Below are positions 24,436 to 32,651 of a stretch of 40,861 nt of DNA, one piece after another. The notes beneath the pieces were generated by a model. The model searched no databases, had not been told where the DNA came from, and saw only the letters and a list, made by a program, of their open reading frames with translations. The first letter of the stretch is position 1. Each line of letters starts with the position of its first letter. A program made the position numbers and the translations under genes. Source of the stretch: Betaproteobacteria bacterium (GTDB lineage: Bacteria; Pseudomonadota; Gammaproteobacteria; Burkholderiales; SG8-39); assembly GCA_022340705.1 (NCBI GenBank), contig JAJDNJ010000029.1, positions 1-40,861 on the forward strand, written 5' to 3'.

Positions 24436-24887
24436 CACAGCACCTCGAAGAACTCGAGCTCGACCGCCGCCGCGCGCCGCGCCCCAGTGCCGATGCAGAT
24501 CGTGCGGTTGAGCCAGGCGTAGCGCGCATCTCCGGTCTCGAACCAGGGCTGGGTGCGCATGTAGTACGCGGCCGGATCGACGTCCTCCCCGCGCGCGAGG
24601 CGCGCGAGCACCTCGGGCGGGCCATGGCGCAGGCCGCGGTTGCGCACGTAGATCAGCGCGCCGTCGTCGGTCTGCACCGTGTAGCGCGCATCCAGGTCGG
24701 CGACCCCGTCGGCGCGTACGATCTGCCAGTCGGCCCCGCCAGGCAGCACGGTGCCCTTGAGCCGGGCGCCCTCAACGCGGCCGCCGCTGATCGGTATGAT
24801 GCGGCGTCGCCCGAGCGGCGCGTCGCCGAGCTCCTGCGGCGGCGCGAGAGTAATCGTGGCGCGAAACATCGGCTCGAGACGCAGCAT
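24435..24887 (-). CDS. DUF3237 (UPF0311) family protein
   Basis: A 150-residue protein of the DUF3237 family, predicted to be a small beta-barrel. Recognisable blocks are GRRRIIPISGGRVEG, LKGTVLPGGADWQIVRADGVADLDARYTV and YYMRTQPWFETGDARYAWLNRTI. The function of the family is unknown, although an enzymatic role in aromatic or polyketide metabolism has been suggested for relatives. It has a good AAGGAA ribosome site and leads into mogA with overlapping codons, so the pair is one operon. Its start is only 24 bp from the divergent MFS gene. Confidence 0.88.
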   Translation of the reverse strand: MLRLEPMFRATITLAPPQELGDAPLGRRRIIPISGGRVEGARLKGTVLPGGADWQIVRADGVADLDARYTVQTDDGALIYVRNRGLRHGPPEVLARLARGEDVDPAAYYMRTQPWFETGDARYAWLNRTICIGTGARRAAAVELEFFEVL

Positions 24888-24911
24888 GCCTGTTCCTTTC
24901 CTTCCATTCGC

Positions 24912-26114
24912 ATGACCGTCACGCTGAGCGCCGAGCGCGAGCAGCGCCTCGTCTGGGTGCTCGCCGGCATCCAGTTCATGCAGCTCCTGGACTTCGTGCT
25001 GATGATGCCGCTCGGAACCCAGCTAATGCGCCTGTTCGCGCTGACGCCGCGCGATTTCGGCATGCTGGTTTCAGTGTATATGTTCGCCGCCGCGCTGTCA
25101 GGCGTCGCCGCGAGCGCGTTCGCCGATCGCTTCGACCGGCGCACGCTGCTGCTCATGCTGCTCGCAGGCTTCGTCGCGGCGCTCGCCGCGACCGCGGCCG
25201 CGCCGGGCTTCGGCGCGCTGATCGGCGCGCATGCAGCCGCGGGCGCGTTCGGCGGCGTGCTCAGCATGCAGGTGCATGCCTGCCTCGGCGACACGATCCC
25301 CGACGCGCGGCGCGGTCGCGCGACGGGAATCGTCATGTCTGCGTTCGCGGTGGCCTCCGTGGTCGGGGTGCCGACCGGCCTGATGCTCGCCGGGGCAGCG
25401 AGCTGGCGCGCGCCGTTCGCGGTGCTCGCGCTCGTCGCTCTGATCCTGCTCTTCGTCGCAGCGCGCACGCTGCCGTCGATGCGCGCACACCTCGAGACGC
25501 GACGCGCCGAGCGCGTGTTCGCCACCTACGGCCGCGTGCTCGCCGAGGGCAACCATCGGCGCGCATTTCTTCTGGTGGCGCTCACCACCTTCGCGAGTTT
25601 CTCGATCGTGCCCTATATCGCGCCCTACATGGTGCGCAACGTCGGTATCGCCGAGTCGCAGATCCCGCTCATGTACCTCGCGGGCGGCACGACGACCTTC
25701 TTCACCTCGCGCTGGTTCGGGCGCCAGGTCGACCTGCGCGGCAAGCTGCGCGTCTACCGTTGGGTGGCGCTCGGCTCGCTGCTGCCGATCGTGGCGATGA
25801 CCCATCTGCCGCCGGTGCCGCTGTGGGTGGCGATTCTGGTCGGGGTGCTATTCATGAGCCTGATCTCGGGTCGGCTGGTGCCCACGATGGCGATGGTCAA
25901 CGCGGCCGCCGCGCCCGGCTTGCGCGGCAGCTTTCTCAGCCTGTCGGGCGCGGTGCAGCAGGCCTCGGCGGGCTGCGCAGCGCTCACTGCGGGCGTGGTG
26001 ATCGGCCACGGGCCCGGTGGCGAGCTGACGCGCTACGGCTGGATGGGCGTGCTCGGCGTCGGGTTGACGCTCGCCGCGGTCGCTTGGGCGGGACGCCTGC
26101 GCGCGCTAAGCTGA
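24912..26114 (+). CDS. MFS transporter (drug-efflux or sugar-efflux type)
   Basis: A 400-residue MFS permease with about 12 helices. Motif A-like ASAFADRFDRRTLLL (about 60-75) lies between helices 2 and 3. GRATGIVMSAFAVASVVGVPTG (about 135-157) matches the helix 5 motif C region of 12-helix DHA1 drug/proton antiporters. The substrate is unknown. The start ATG 24912 lies 24 bp from the divergent DUF3237 start, so its promoter must sit inside that gene or the message is nearly leaderless. It overlaps the convergent darP gene by 9 bp. Confidence 0.88.
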   Translation: MTVTLSAEREQRLVWVLAGIQFMQLLDFVLMMPLGTQLMRLFALTPRDFGMLVSVYMFAAALSGVAASAFADRFDRRTLLLMLLAGFVAALAATAAAPGFGALIGAHAAAGAFGGVLSMQVHACLGDTIPDARRGRATGIVMSAFAVASVVGVPTGLMLAGAASWRAPFAVLALVALILLFVAARTLPSMRAHLETRRAERVFATYGRVLAEGNHRRAFLLVALTTFASFSIVPYIAPYMVRNVGIAESQIPLMYLAGGTTTFFTSRWFGRQVDLRGKLRVYRWVALGSLLPIVAMTHLPPVPLWVAILVGVLFMSLISGRLVPTMAMVNAAAAPGLRGSFLSLSGAVQQASAGCAALTAGVVIGHGPGGELTRYGWMGVLGVGLTLAAVAWAGRLRALS

Positions 26115-26588
26115 CTGCGCTTCGCGCAGCAGGCGGAAGATCTCGCGGAACGCACGCGGCGGTTTCGCCCCGGCCTGCTCCCTGCGTGCATTGCGGATCG
26201 CGGTGCGCAGCGCCTGCAGGTCCGCTGCGGGAAACGCCTCGGCGAAGGCGGTGAGCGCGGCATCGTCTTCGAGCAGGCGCGTGCGCCAGTCCTCCAGGCG
26301 CCGGTGCTGCGCCGCGGCCTGCGCGGACTGGCCGCGCAGCGCGGCGAGCCGCGCGCGAATCGGCTCGGGATCCACGTCGCGCATCAGCTTGCCAATGTAC
26401 TGCAGCTGGCGCCGCTTCGCGCCGTGCTGCGTCATGCGGCGCGCGTCGGCCACCGCGGCGGCGAGCGCATCAGGAAGCTCGAGCGCGGCGAGCTGCGCCT
26501 GCGGCAGATCGACGAGCGCGACGCCGAGCGCCCGCAGCTCGTGCATTGCGCGCTTCTGCTGCGTTTTGCTGACGATTTCGCCCTGCAT
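26106..26588 (-). CDS. darP: Ribosome-associated protein DarP/YjgA (DUF615)
   Basis: A protein of about 160 residues that in E. coli associates with late 50S assembly intermediates. Family marks are SKTQQKRAMHELRALGVALVDLP at the N-terminus, MTQHGAKRRQLQYIGKLMRDVD in the middle and FREIFRLLRE at the C-terminus. The start ATG 26588 is preferred; an upstream ATG at 26612 would overlap the divergent pmbA start. In many betaproteobacteria darP and pmbA are divergent neighbours, as here. Confidence 0.92.
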   Translation of the reverse strand: MQGEIVSKTQQKRAMHELRALGVALVDLPQAQLAALELPDALAAAVADARRMTQHGAKRRQLQYIGKLMRDVDPEPIRARLAALRGQSAQAAAQHRRLEDWRTRLLEDDAALTAFAEAFPAADLQALRTAIRNARREQAGAKPPRAFREIFRLLREAQSA

Positions 26589-26610
26589 CGCGCTGCTATG
26601 ATAGCGCGCC

Positions 26611-27978
26611 ATGTCGAAAACTCCCGGCTTCAGCTATACGCAGGAACAGTTGCGCGCGTGCGCGGACAACGTGCTCGCTCAGGCGAAACGGCTCGGCGCG
26701 TCCGGCTGCGAGTGCGATATTTCCGAGGCGCACGGGCTGTCGGTGACCGTGCGCATGGGCGAGGTCGACACGATCGAGCACACGCGCGACAAGGGCCTCG
26801 GCGTCACCATCTATCTGGGCGAGCGCCCGCGCGTGCGGCGCGGACATGCGAGCACGTCGGATTTCTCTTCGGGGGCGATTGCGCGCACCGTCGAAGCGGC
26901 GCTCGGGATCGCGCAGCGCACGGCCGAGGACGATTGCGCCGGCTTGCCGGAAGCGGAGCTGCTCGCGCGCGAGTTTCCCGATCTCGATCTCTATCATCCC
27001 TGGCGGATCGAGGCCGCGCAGGCGATCGAGATCGCGCGGCGCTGCGAGCAGGCCGCGTTCGCGCTCTCGCGTAAGCTGAAAAAGTCCGAGGGCGCGAACC
27101 TGTCGACGCACGATGCGCAGTTCCTGTTTGCCAACAGCCTCGGTTTCGCCGCGGGCTTCCCAAGCTCGCGCCACGCGCTCTGGTGCTCGGTGATCGCGGA
27201 GCACCGCGGTCTCATGCAGCGCGACGACTGGATGAGCACGAACCGCGTCCCCGAGCGCCTGGCGGATGCGCAGGCGCTGGGACGCTATGCCGGCGAGCGC
27301 GCGCTCGCCAGGCTCGGCGCGCGCAAGATCGCGACCTGCCAGGCGCCGGTGCTGTTCGAGGCGCCGGTGGCGACCCAGCTGCTTGCCCATTTCGTCTCGG
27401 CGGCGAGCGGCGGCAGCCTCTATCGCAAGGCCTCCTTCCTGGTCGACGGCCTGGGCAAGCCCGTGTTCGCACCCGGCGTGACGATCGAGGAGCGCCCGCT
27501 CGAGCCGCAGGGGCTCGCGAGCACGCCGTTCGACGACGAGGGCGTCGCGACGCGCGGGCGCAAGGTGGTGCGCGACGGCGTGCTCGAGGGCTACTTCCTC
27601 GGTTGCTACTCGGCGCGCAAGCTCGGCCTGCAAAGCACCGGCAGCGCGGGCGGCAACCACAATCTCGAGATCCGCAAGGGCGATGCGCGGCGCGCACCCG
27701 ATTTCGTCGGCATGCTCAAGGCGCTCGATCGCGGGCTGCTCGTCACCGAGCTGCTCGGCCACGGCGTGAATCTGGTAACCGGCGATTACTCGCGCGGCGC
27801 TGCGGGCTACTGGGTGGAAGGGGGCAGCATCCAGTTTCCGGTCGAGGAAATCACCATCGCGGGCAACCTGCGCGACATCTTTCGCGGCGTCGTCGCGATA
27901 GGTGGCGATACGGTGGTGCGCGGCGCGCGGCGTTCCGGCTCGATCCTCATCGACCGGATGACCATCGCCGGAGCCTAA
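26611..27978 (+). CDS. pmbA: Metalloprotease-related protein PmbA/TldE
   Basis: This 455-residue TldE subunit acts with TldD in a heterodimeric protease that degrades unfolded peptides and processes microcin B17 and CcdA in E. coli. Family features include ASGCECDISEAHGLSVTVRMGEVDTIEH, the STSDFS block, and the C-terminal GYWVEGGSIQFPVEEITIAGNLRDI. TldE lacks the HExxxH zinc motif that TldD carries, and none is seen here. No tldD lies in the window. No Shine-Dalgarno sequence precedes the ATG; a TATGAT only about 12 bases upstream suggests a very short or absent leader. Confidence 0.95.
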   Translation: MSKTPGFSYTQEQLRACADNVLAQAKRLGASGCECDISEAHGLSVTVRMGEVDTIEHTRDKGLGVTIYLGERPRVRRGHASTSDFSSGAIARTVEAALGIAQRTAEDDCAGLPEAELLAREFPDLDLYHPWRIEAAQAIEIARRCEQAAFALSRKLKKSEGANLSTHDAQFLFANSLGFAAGFPSSRHALWCSVIAEHRGLMQRDDWMSTNRVPERLADAQALGRYAGERALARLGARKIATCQAPVLFEAPVATQLLAHFVSAASGGSLYRKASFLVDGLGKPVFAPGVTIEERPLEPQGLASTPFDDEGVATRGRKVVRDGVLEGYFLGCYSARKLGLQSTGSAGGNHNLEIRKGDARRAPDFVGMLKALDRGLLVTELLGHGVNLVTGDYSRGAAGYWVEGGSIQFPVEEITIAGNLRDIFRGVVAIGGDTVVRGARRSGSILIDRMTIAGA

Positions 27979-27999
27979 GCTCGGTTTTTCAGACAGTAC

Positions 28000-28035
28000 G
28001 TGTTGCGGTGCGGCGTGTAACGCCGAACCGCAGCA
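28000..28035. terminator. Bidirectional terminator-like hairpin between pmbA and the cyclase-like gene
   Basis: A long stem forms from GCGGT and GGCGT pairing with ACGCC and ACCGC around a GTA loop, extended by GTG/CAC with small mismatches. The plus-strand side is followed by a T-rich ATTGTTGCTCTTT. It lies in the 69 bp between two convergent genes. Confidence 0.6.
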
Positions 28036-28047
28036 CATTGTTGCTCT

Positions 28048-28680
28048 TTACGTGAAGTCGAGCCTTCGGTCGAGCAGCACGCCGAAGATGCGTACCGGCG
28101 GGCGGCGCGGCATCTCGATCGCGGGCAGCGGCGTCGCGTTGAGCGGAACGTTCGACACCGACAGCGCCGCCATCACCGCGTCGGACAGCACGAACTCGCC
28201 GGCACGCGAACGGCGCGATAGGCGCTCGGCGATGGTCACCGTGTCGCCGAAAGCCCCGAGCACGCTCGGGCTGCGATCCGCGCCGCTAGTACCGAATACC
28301 GCCTCACCCAGATGCAGCCCCATCGCGGTCGCGGTCTGCACGCCGTAATCGGTCTTCCAGCGCTCCCCGAGTCCGGTCAGCTCGACCTGCAGCGCGAGCG
28401 CGGTCTGCGCCGCCTTCTGTGCAGTCTGCTGCGCGGGCGCGCCGCGGAACACCATCATGACGGTGTCGTTCTGCACGCCCAGGGTCTCGCCGCCGAATTG
28501 CCCTGCGGTCTCGCTCAGCAGCGCGACGTACTCGTTGACGAGGTTCATCACGACCTCGGGGTCGAGCATGTCGGCGATCTGCTCGAAGTTGCGCAATTGC
28601 GCGAACAGCACCACCGCCAGCTGACGCTCGGCTCGCGCGCCCTGCTGCATCACGGGCTCGGCCATCGGTAACGCTCCCAT
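28048..28680 (-). CDS. Class III nucleotidyl cyclase-like protein with degenerate active site
   Basis: A 210-residue stand-alone CHD domain. The fold is recognisable: LAVVLFAQLRNFEQIAD matches the usual FADIRGFT region, NDTVMMVFRGAP matches GDGVMAFFGAP, and GLHLGEAVFG ... FGDTVTIAERL matches GIHTGEVVVG ... IGDTVNxAARL. The first metal-binding Asp is Gln at position 28. The second (D72) is kept, and the transition-state Asn of GDTVN is Thr149. Canonical two-metal cyclase activity is therefore doubtful, and a regulatory or binding role is more likely. There is no membrane segment or receiver domain. An AGAGG ribosome site and TTTGAC-N16-TATGCT promoter-like boxes lie upstream. Confidence 0.82.
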   Translation of the reverse strand: MGALPMAEPVMQQGARAERQLAVVLFAQLRNFEQIADMLDPEVVMNLVNEYVALLSETAGQFGGETLGVQNDTVMMVFRGAPAQQTAQKAAQTALALQVELTGLGERWKTDYGVQTATAMGLHLGEAVFGTSGADRSPSVLGAFGDTVTIAERLSRRSRAGEFVLSDAVMAALSVSNVPLNATPLPAIEMPRRPPVRIFGVLLDRRLDFT

Positions 28681-28703
28681 CGCAGAACCTCTTTCATGAC
28701 AGC

Positions 28704-28731
28704 ATAACCCATGCTAGGCGGCGTCAAAGAC
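28704..28731 (-). promoter_or_regulatory. Possible sigma-70 promoter of the cyclase-like gene
   Basis: On the minus strand TTTGAC and TATGCT are separated by 16 bases and lie about 20 bases before the ATG at 28680. AGCAT and ATGCT form a small inverted repeat across the -10. The rest of the 28681-28819 gap holds a direct repeat ACTGCCAG (twice) and nothing else recognised. Confidence 0.35.
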
Positions 28732-28819
28732 TGCCAGAGAGGAAAAACTGCCAGCTCCACGCGGGGCGAGGACGAACGGCGGGCGCGGGCCGACGACTGG
28801 CGGTTTCGAGTGCCGTGAC

Positions 28820-29530
28820 TTATTGCGCAATGGAAAGCGTTACTCGTCGGTTACGCCGTCCTTCCGATCGAATGCGCGCGACGACCAGCGCACCGATCTC
28901 TCGCGTGTCGGCGACATGCGTGCCGCCGCAGGCCTGCAGGTCGACGCCGGGAATCTCGAGCAGGCGCACGCGACCCTCGCCGCGCGGCGGTGCGACCGAC
29001 ATCGTCTTCACCAGATCGGGTCGCGCGTCCAGCTCCGCGTCGCTCACCCAGACCGTGCGCGTACGGTGACCCGCGTCGACGAGCGCGTTCACGCCGGACT
29101 CGATCTTCGCCTTCACCAGCATCTCCATCTCGATATCGAAATCGAGGTGCGCCTTGTCCTCTGCGATGCGGCCGCCGGTGACCGGCGCACGGACCACCGC
29201 GCAGAGCAGATGCAGCGCGGTGTGCAGCCGCATGTGGCGATGGCGCCGCGTCCAGTCGATCTCGGCGCGCAGGCGCGCACCCGTCGCGGGCGGCACCTGC
29301 TCCGGCGCGAGCAGGTGCAGCACCTCGTCAGAGGCGCTGTCGCGTCGCGTGTCGACGACCCGCAGGCTGCGCCCGTCCTCGAGCGTCAGGCTTCCGCTGT
29401 CTCCGGGCTGGCCGCCGCCCATCGCGTAGAACACCGTCCGATCGAGCGCGACCGCGCCGTCGCGCGCCGCGACCACGGTCGCTTCGCAGGCCTTCAGGTA
29501 GGGGTCGTCGCGATAGAGCAGCTCGACCAT
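28820..29530 (-). CDS. alaX: Alanyl-tRNA editing protein AlaX
   Basis: A 236-residue free-standing editing domain related to the AlaRS editing and C-terminal parts, which hydrolyses mischarged Ser-tRNA(Ala). Zinc ligands are H103 and H107 (RLHTALHLL) and C201 and H205 (QACGGTHVAD). The N-terminal FYAMGGGQPGDSG matches the AlaRS editing core. The start overlaps the coxG stop (TGATG), making it the last gene of the coxD-MCD-coxE-coxG operon, an unusual place for a translation fidelity enzyme. Confidence 0.93.
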   Translation of the reverse strand: MVELLYRDDPYLKACEATVVAARDGAVALDRTVFYAMGGGQPGDSGSLTLEDGRSLRVVDTRRDSASDEVLHLLAPEQVPPATGARLRAEIDWTRRHRHMRLHTALHLLCAVVRAPVTGGRIAEDKAHLDFDIEMEMLVKAKIESGVNALVDAGHRTRTVWVSDAELDARPDLVKTMSVAPPRGEGRVRLLEIPGVDLQACGGTHVADTREIGALVVARIRSEGRRNRRVTLSIAQ

Positions 29531-30156
29531 CAGCCGAGCAGCGTCACCATCGCGACGAAGACGACGACGAGCGAACCCGCGGCGAAGAACGCGACCGTCG
29601 AGCTCTGCAGGGTCGGCAGATCCGGGTCGCGCGGAACGGGCTCGGGGTGGTGCTCCTCGTCGGCGCCGTGGCTGTCATGGCCTCCGGCGCCGCCCCCTGG
29701 ACCCGAGCCCGCGTGCTGGCTCGCCATCTTTTCGTTGAACGCGGTGAAGAAGTCGTTCGCGATCTTCTTGGCCGCCGCGTCGACCAGGCGCGAGCCGATC
29801 TGCGCGAGCTTGCCGCCGACGCTGGCCTTGACCGCGTAGCGCAGCACGGTTTCCTCGCCGTCGGGCTCGAGCTCCACCTTGGCGCTGCCTTTGCCGAAGC
29901 CCGCGACGCCGCCCTGGCCTTCGAAGGCGATCGAATACGCGCGCGGCGGCTCGAGGTCGGACAGCGTGAGCTTGCCCTTGAACTTTGCGCTGACCGGGCC
30001 GATGCGCGCGGTCATCAGCACCTGGTAGTCGGTGTCGCTCAGTTTGTCGATCGCATCGCAGCCCGGCACGCAGGCCTTCAGCACCTCGGGATCGTTCAAC
30101 CCCTCCCAGGTCTGCTGCTGGGATGCGGGAATGCGCTGCTCACCGTTCATTTCCAT
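29530..30156 (-). CDS. coxG: CO dehydrogenase subunit G (CoxG) family protein
   Basis: A 208-residue CoxG/SRPBCC-type protein. The START-like lipid-binding core spans about 1-145 (MEMNGEQRIPASQQQTWEGL, VPGCDAI, ARIGPVSAKFKGKL). A Gly/His-rich linker (about 160-180) leads to a C-terminal membrane helix (about 188-207, STVAFFAAGSLVVVFVAMVT). CoxG recruits CO dehydrogenase to the cytoplasmic membrane in Oligotropha and, in Mycobacterium, carries menaquinone. The 5' end overlaps coxE by 10 bp, and an AGGAGC ribosome site precedes ATG 30156. Confidence 0.92.
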   Translation of the reverse strand: MEMNGEQRIPASQQQTWEGLNDPEVLKACVPGCDAIDKLSDTDYQVLMTARIGPVSAKFKGKLTLSDLEPPRAYSIAFEGQGGVAGFGKGSAKVELEPDGEETVLRYAVKASVGGKLAQIGSRLVDAAAKKIANDFFTAFNEKMASQHAGSGPGGGAGGHDSHGADEEHHPEPVPRDPDLPTLQSSTVAFFAAGSLVVVFVAMVTLLG

Positions 30157-31361
30157 GCGCGTTGCTCCTGCTTTCTGACCATCGGACCCGAAAGGGTATG
30201 AGCGAGGTCCACCAAGCTCTTCAGATTATGCACCGGCAAGAATAGGTCGACGTGCGGCAGGATCGCGCGCACCCCGGCCGGCCGCGCCTCGAATTTCTCG
30301 TAGCGCAACAGCGGGTTGAGCCAGACGAGATAGCGACAGGATTTCGCCAGGCGGTCCACCTCGTCGCTCAGGCCCTCGCCCGCCTCGCGATCGAGGCCGT
30401 CGGAAACGAGCAGCACGCAGGCGTTCTGCCCGAGCACGCGACGTGCCCAGCGCCAGTTGAACTCGCGCAGGCAGGCACCGATGCGCGTCCCGCCCGACCA
30501 GTCCTTGATCGCTTCGGCCACGCGCGCCATCGCGACGTCGACGTCGCGGTGGCGCAGCTGACGTGTGATGTTGGTCAGCCGCGTGCCGAACACGAACACG
30601 GTCACGCGGTCGCGGTCGTTGGTTATCGCGTGCAGAAAGTGCAGAAACATGCGCGCGTAGGGGTTCATCGAGCCCGAGATGTCGCACAGCACGACGAGTG
30701 GGGGGTGCAGCTTCTGCGGGGCTGCGCGCACCAGCGGAATCACGTCGCCGCCGCCGCGCAGGGTCGCGCGCAGCGTGGCGCGCAAGTCCACGCGTCGGCC
30801 GCGCGGGTTCGGGCTAAAGCGCCGCGTGCGGATCATGGGCAGAGGCAGGCGCAGCTCGGCGATCATCTTCTTCGCCTCGGTGAGCTCGGCCGCCGACATG
30901 GTGTCGAAGTCCATGCGCTGCAGGACCTCGCGCGTCGAGAACGTGAGGCGCGCGTCGAGCTCGACTTTCTGCTCCTCCCGCTCGCGCGCCTCCTGCTGCT
31001 TCTGCCCGAACAGGGCGTCGGTGAGGCGCTGGCTCTGCTGATCCTCCGGCTTGGCGCTACGCCCGTAGACCTTGGGCAGGAGCAGCTGCATCATCTTCTC
31101 GACCAGCTTCGGGTCGCGCCAGAACAGGCGAAACGCCTGGTCGAAGATCGGGCGCTGCTCCTCGCGCGAGAGCAGCACGGCGGACATCGTCCAGTACCAG
31201 TCGTCGCGCCGCTCGGTGCCCGCGATCTCCAGCGCGCGCACGCAGTCAATCACGCGATCCGGGCCGACGCGCATCCCCGCGGCGCGCAGCAGGCGCGCGA
31301 AGTGCATCACGTTCTCGCTGATCCGGCCGCCGGGGCCGGCAGGATCGATCGAGGGAAACAT
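30147..31361 (-). CDS. coxE: VWA-domain protein CoxE
   Basis: This 404-residue protein has a C-terminal von Willebrand A domain and an N-terminal helical part. The MIDAS motif is D227-x-S229-x-S231 (LCDISGSMNPY), with the later Thr and Asp in SGGTRIG and VLLVSDGLDRE. CoxE works with the MoxR-type ATPase CoxD to mature the Cu-S-Mo centre of aerobic CO dehydrogenase. The start ATG 31361 overlaps the decarboxylase stop (TGATG), so the two are translationally coupled. Confidence 0.93.
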   Translation of the reverse strand: MFPSIDPAGPGGRISENVMHFARLLRAAGMRVGPDRVIDCVRALEIAGTERRDDWYWTMSAVLLSREEQRPIFDQAFRLFWRDPKLVEKMMQLLLPKVYGRSAKPEDQQSQRLTDALFGQKQQEAREREEQKVELDARLTFSTREVLQRMDFDTMSAAELTEAKKMIAELRLPLPMIRTRRFSPNPRGRRVDLRATLRATLRGGGDVIPLVRAAPQKLHPPLVVLCDISGSMNPYARMFLHFLHAITNDRDRVTVFVFGTRLTNITRQLRHRDVDVAMARVAEAIKDWSGGTRIGACLREFNWRWARRVLGQNACVLLVSDGLDREAGEGLSDEVDRLAKSCRYLVWLNPLLRYEKFEARPAGVRAILPHVDLFLPVHNLKSLVDLAHTLSGPMVRKQEQRAWK

Positions 31362-32644
31362 CAGCCGGCGGCCTCGCTCTGCGCGAGCGGGCATTCGCGC
31401 GCGAGCTTCTCGACAGAGCGCGAGGCGATCACTCGGTGCGCCTTGACGTAGGCCTCGTGGTTCTTCTCGACGTCCTCCAGCCGGTAGACGTAGTTCACCA
31501 TCATCCCCAGGCTGCGTGCGAGGCCAGCCTGCGAAAGGTCGGCGAGCCAGTTCACGCGCTCGAGCATGGCGCCGTTGCCGAGATGAAAGCGCGCCACCGG
31601 ATCGAGCGGCTCTTCGCCGCGCCGCGCATGCAGCAGATAGTGCGCGCACAGGGCCGAGAGATCTTTCTGCAGCGCGTCGCGGTCTTCGGCATCGTGCCAA
31701 TCGGGCTGTTCGAGGGCCGGTAGCTGCAGCTCGCCGCGCTTGCGCAAGGCCGACAGCCATGCGGCGAAGCCCGGCACCGGCGAGAGCGTGGCAAAGGTCT
31801 TCAGCTTCGGCAGCTGGCTGCGCAGGTCTTCGGCGACCTGCTTGATCAGGAAGTTGCCGAACGAGATGCCGCGCAGCCCGTCCTGGCAGTTGGTGATCGA
31901 ATAGAACATGGCATGCGTCGCGCGTTCCGCATCCTCGATCGGCGCGCCGGGCTCGAGCAGCGGCTCGACGCGCTCGGCGAGCGCGCGCGTCAGCGCGACC
32001 TCGATGAAGATCAGCGGCTCGTCGGGCAGCGCCGGATGGAAGAACGCGAAGCAGCGTCGGTCGGCCTGCAGCCGGCGGCGCAGGTCGTCCCAGCCGCTGA
32101 TCGCGTGCACTGCCTCGTAGTCGATCAGTTTCTCGAGGATGTTCGCCGGCGTGCGCCAGTCGATGCGCTCGAGCCGCAGGAACCCACGGTTGAACCAGCT
32201 GTGGAACAGGTGCAGCAGGTCGTCGTCCGCGGCGCGCCATTGCGGATGCCCGGAGAGCCCTGCCAGCAGGCGCGTGCGCATCGCGACCAGCGCTGCCATG
32301 CCGCCCGGCGCCATGTTGAGCCGGCGGTACAGCTCCTGGCGCACGGGTTCCACCGTGCGCTGCAGGCGGGCGAGCGTGCGCGGGCCGGGGTCGGCCTGAT
32401 AGGCCTGGGCCGCGCGGGTTACGGCGCTCGGCGCGGGGGAGAATTCGCCGGCGAGCGCGTCGAAGAAGCGCTCGCGCTCGGCGTCGTCGAGCGCCTCGAT
32501 CGCACGCACCGCCTCGCGCGCGAGCGTGGCGCCGGAGGCCTCGCCGCGCTCCGAGAGCAGCGCACGGCACAGCGCGAGCGCTGCGGCGGCGCTGCCGTGC
32601 GCGTCGCGGCCGAACAGCCGGCGCAGGAACGCGGGCGTTTCCAC
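31361..32644 (-). CDS. Malonyl-CoA decarboxylase
   Basis: This 427-residue enzyme converts malonyl-CoA to acetyl-CoA and CO2. It has an N-terminal helical oligomerisation domain (about 1-120) and a C-terminal GNAT-like catalytic domain. Catalytic-domain blocks are WRTPANILEKLIDYEAVHAI, CFAFFHPALPDEPLIFIEVAL, FYSITNCQDGLRGISFGNFLIKQV and LKTFATLSPVPGF, which hold the family's conserved His/Ser region. It sits seven bases after moxR/coxD and overlaps coxE, inserted into a CO-dehydrogenase maturation operon. The reason for that placement is not known. Confidence 0.93.
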   Translation of the reverse strand: METPAFLRRLFGRDAHGSAAAALALCRALLSERGEASGATLAREAVRAIEALDDAERERFFDALAGEFSPAPSAVTRAAQAYQADPGPRTLARLQRTVEPVRQELYRRLNMAPGGMAALVAMRTRLLAGLSGHPQWRAADDDLLHLFHSWFNRGFLRLERIDWRTPANILEKLIDYEAVHAISGWDDLRRRLQADRRCFAFFHPALPDEPLIFIEVALTRALAERVEPLLEPGAPIEDAERATHAMFYSITNCQDGLRGISFGNFLIKQVAEDLRSQLPKLKTFATLSPVPGFAAWLSALRKRGELQLPALEQPDWHDAEDRDALQKDLSALCAHYLLHARRGEEPLDPVARFHLGNGAMLERVNWLADLSQAGLARSLGMMVNYVYRLEDVEKNHEAYVKAHRVIASRSVEKLARECPLAQSEAAG

Positions 32645-32651
32645 CGCCGGC

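Noticed and set aside
26590-26612. Upstream ATG at 26612 as the darP start
   Set aside because: It would overlap the divergent pmbA start codon and adds residues not typical of the family N-terminus; ATG 26588 fits better.
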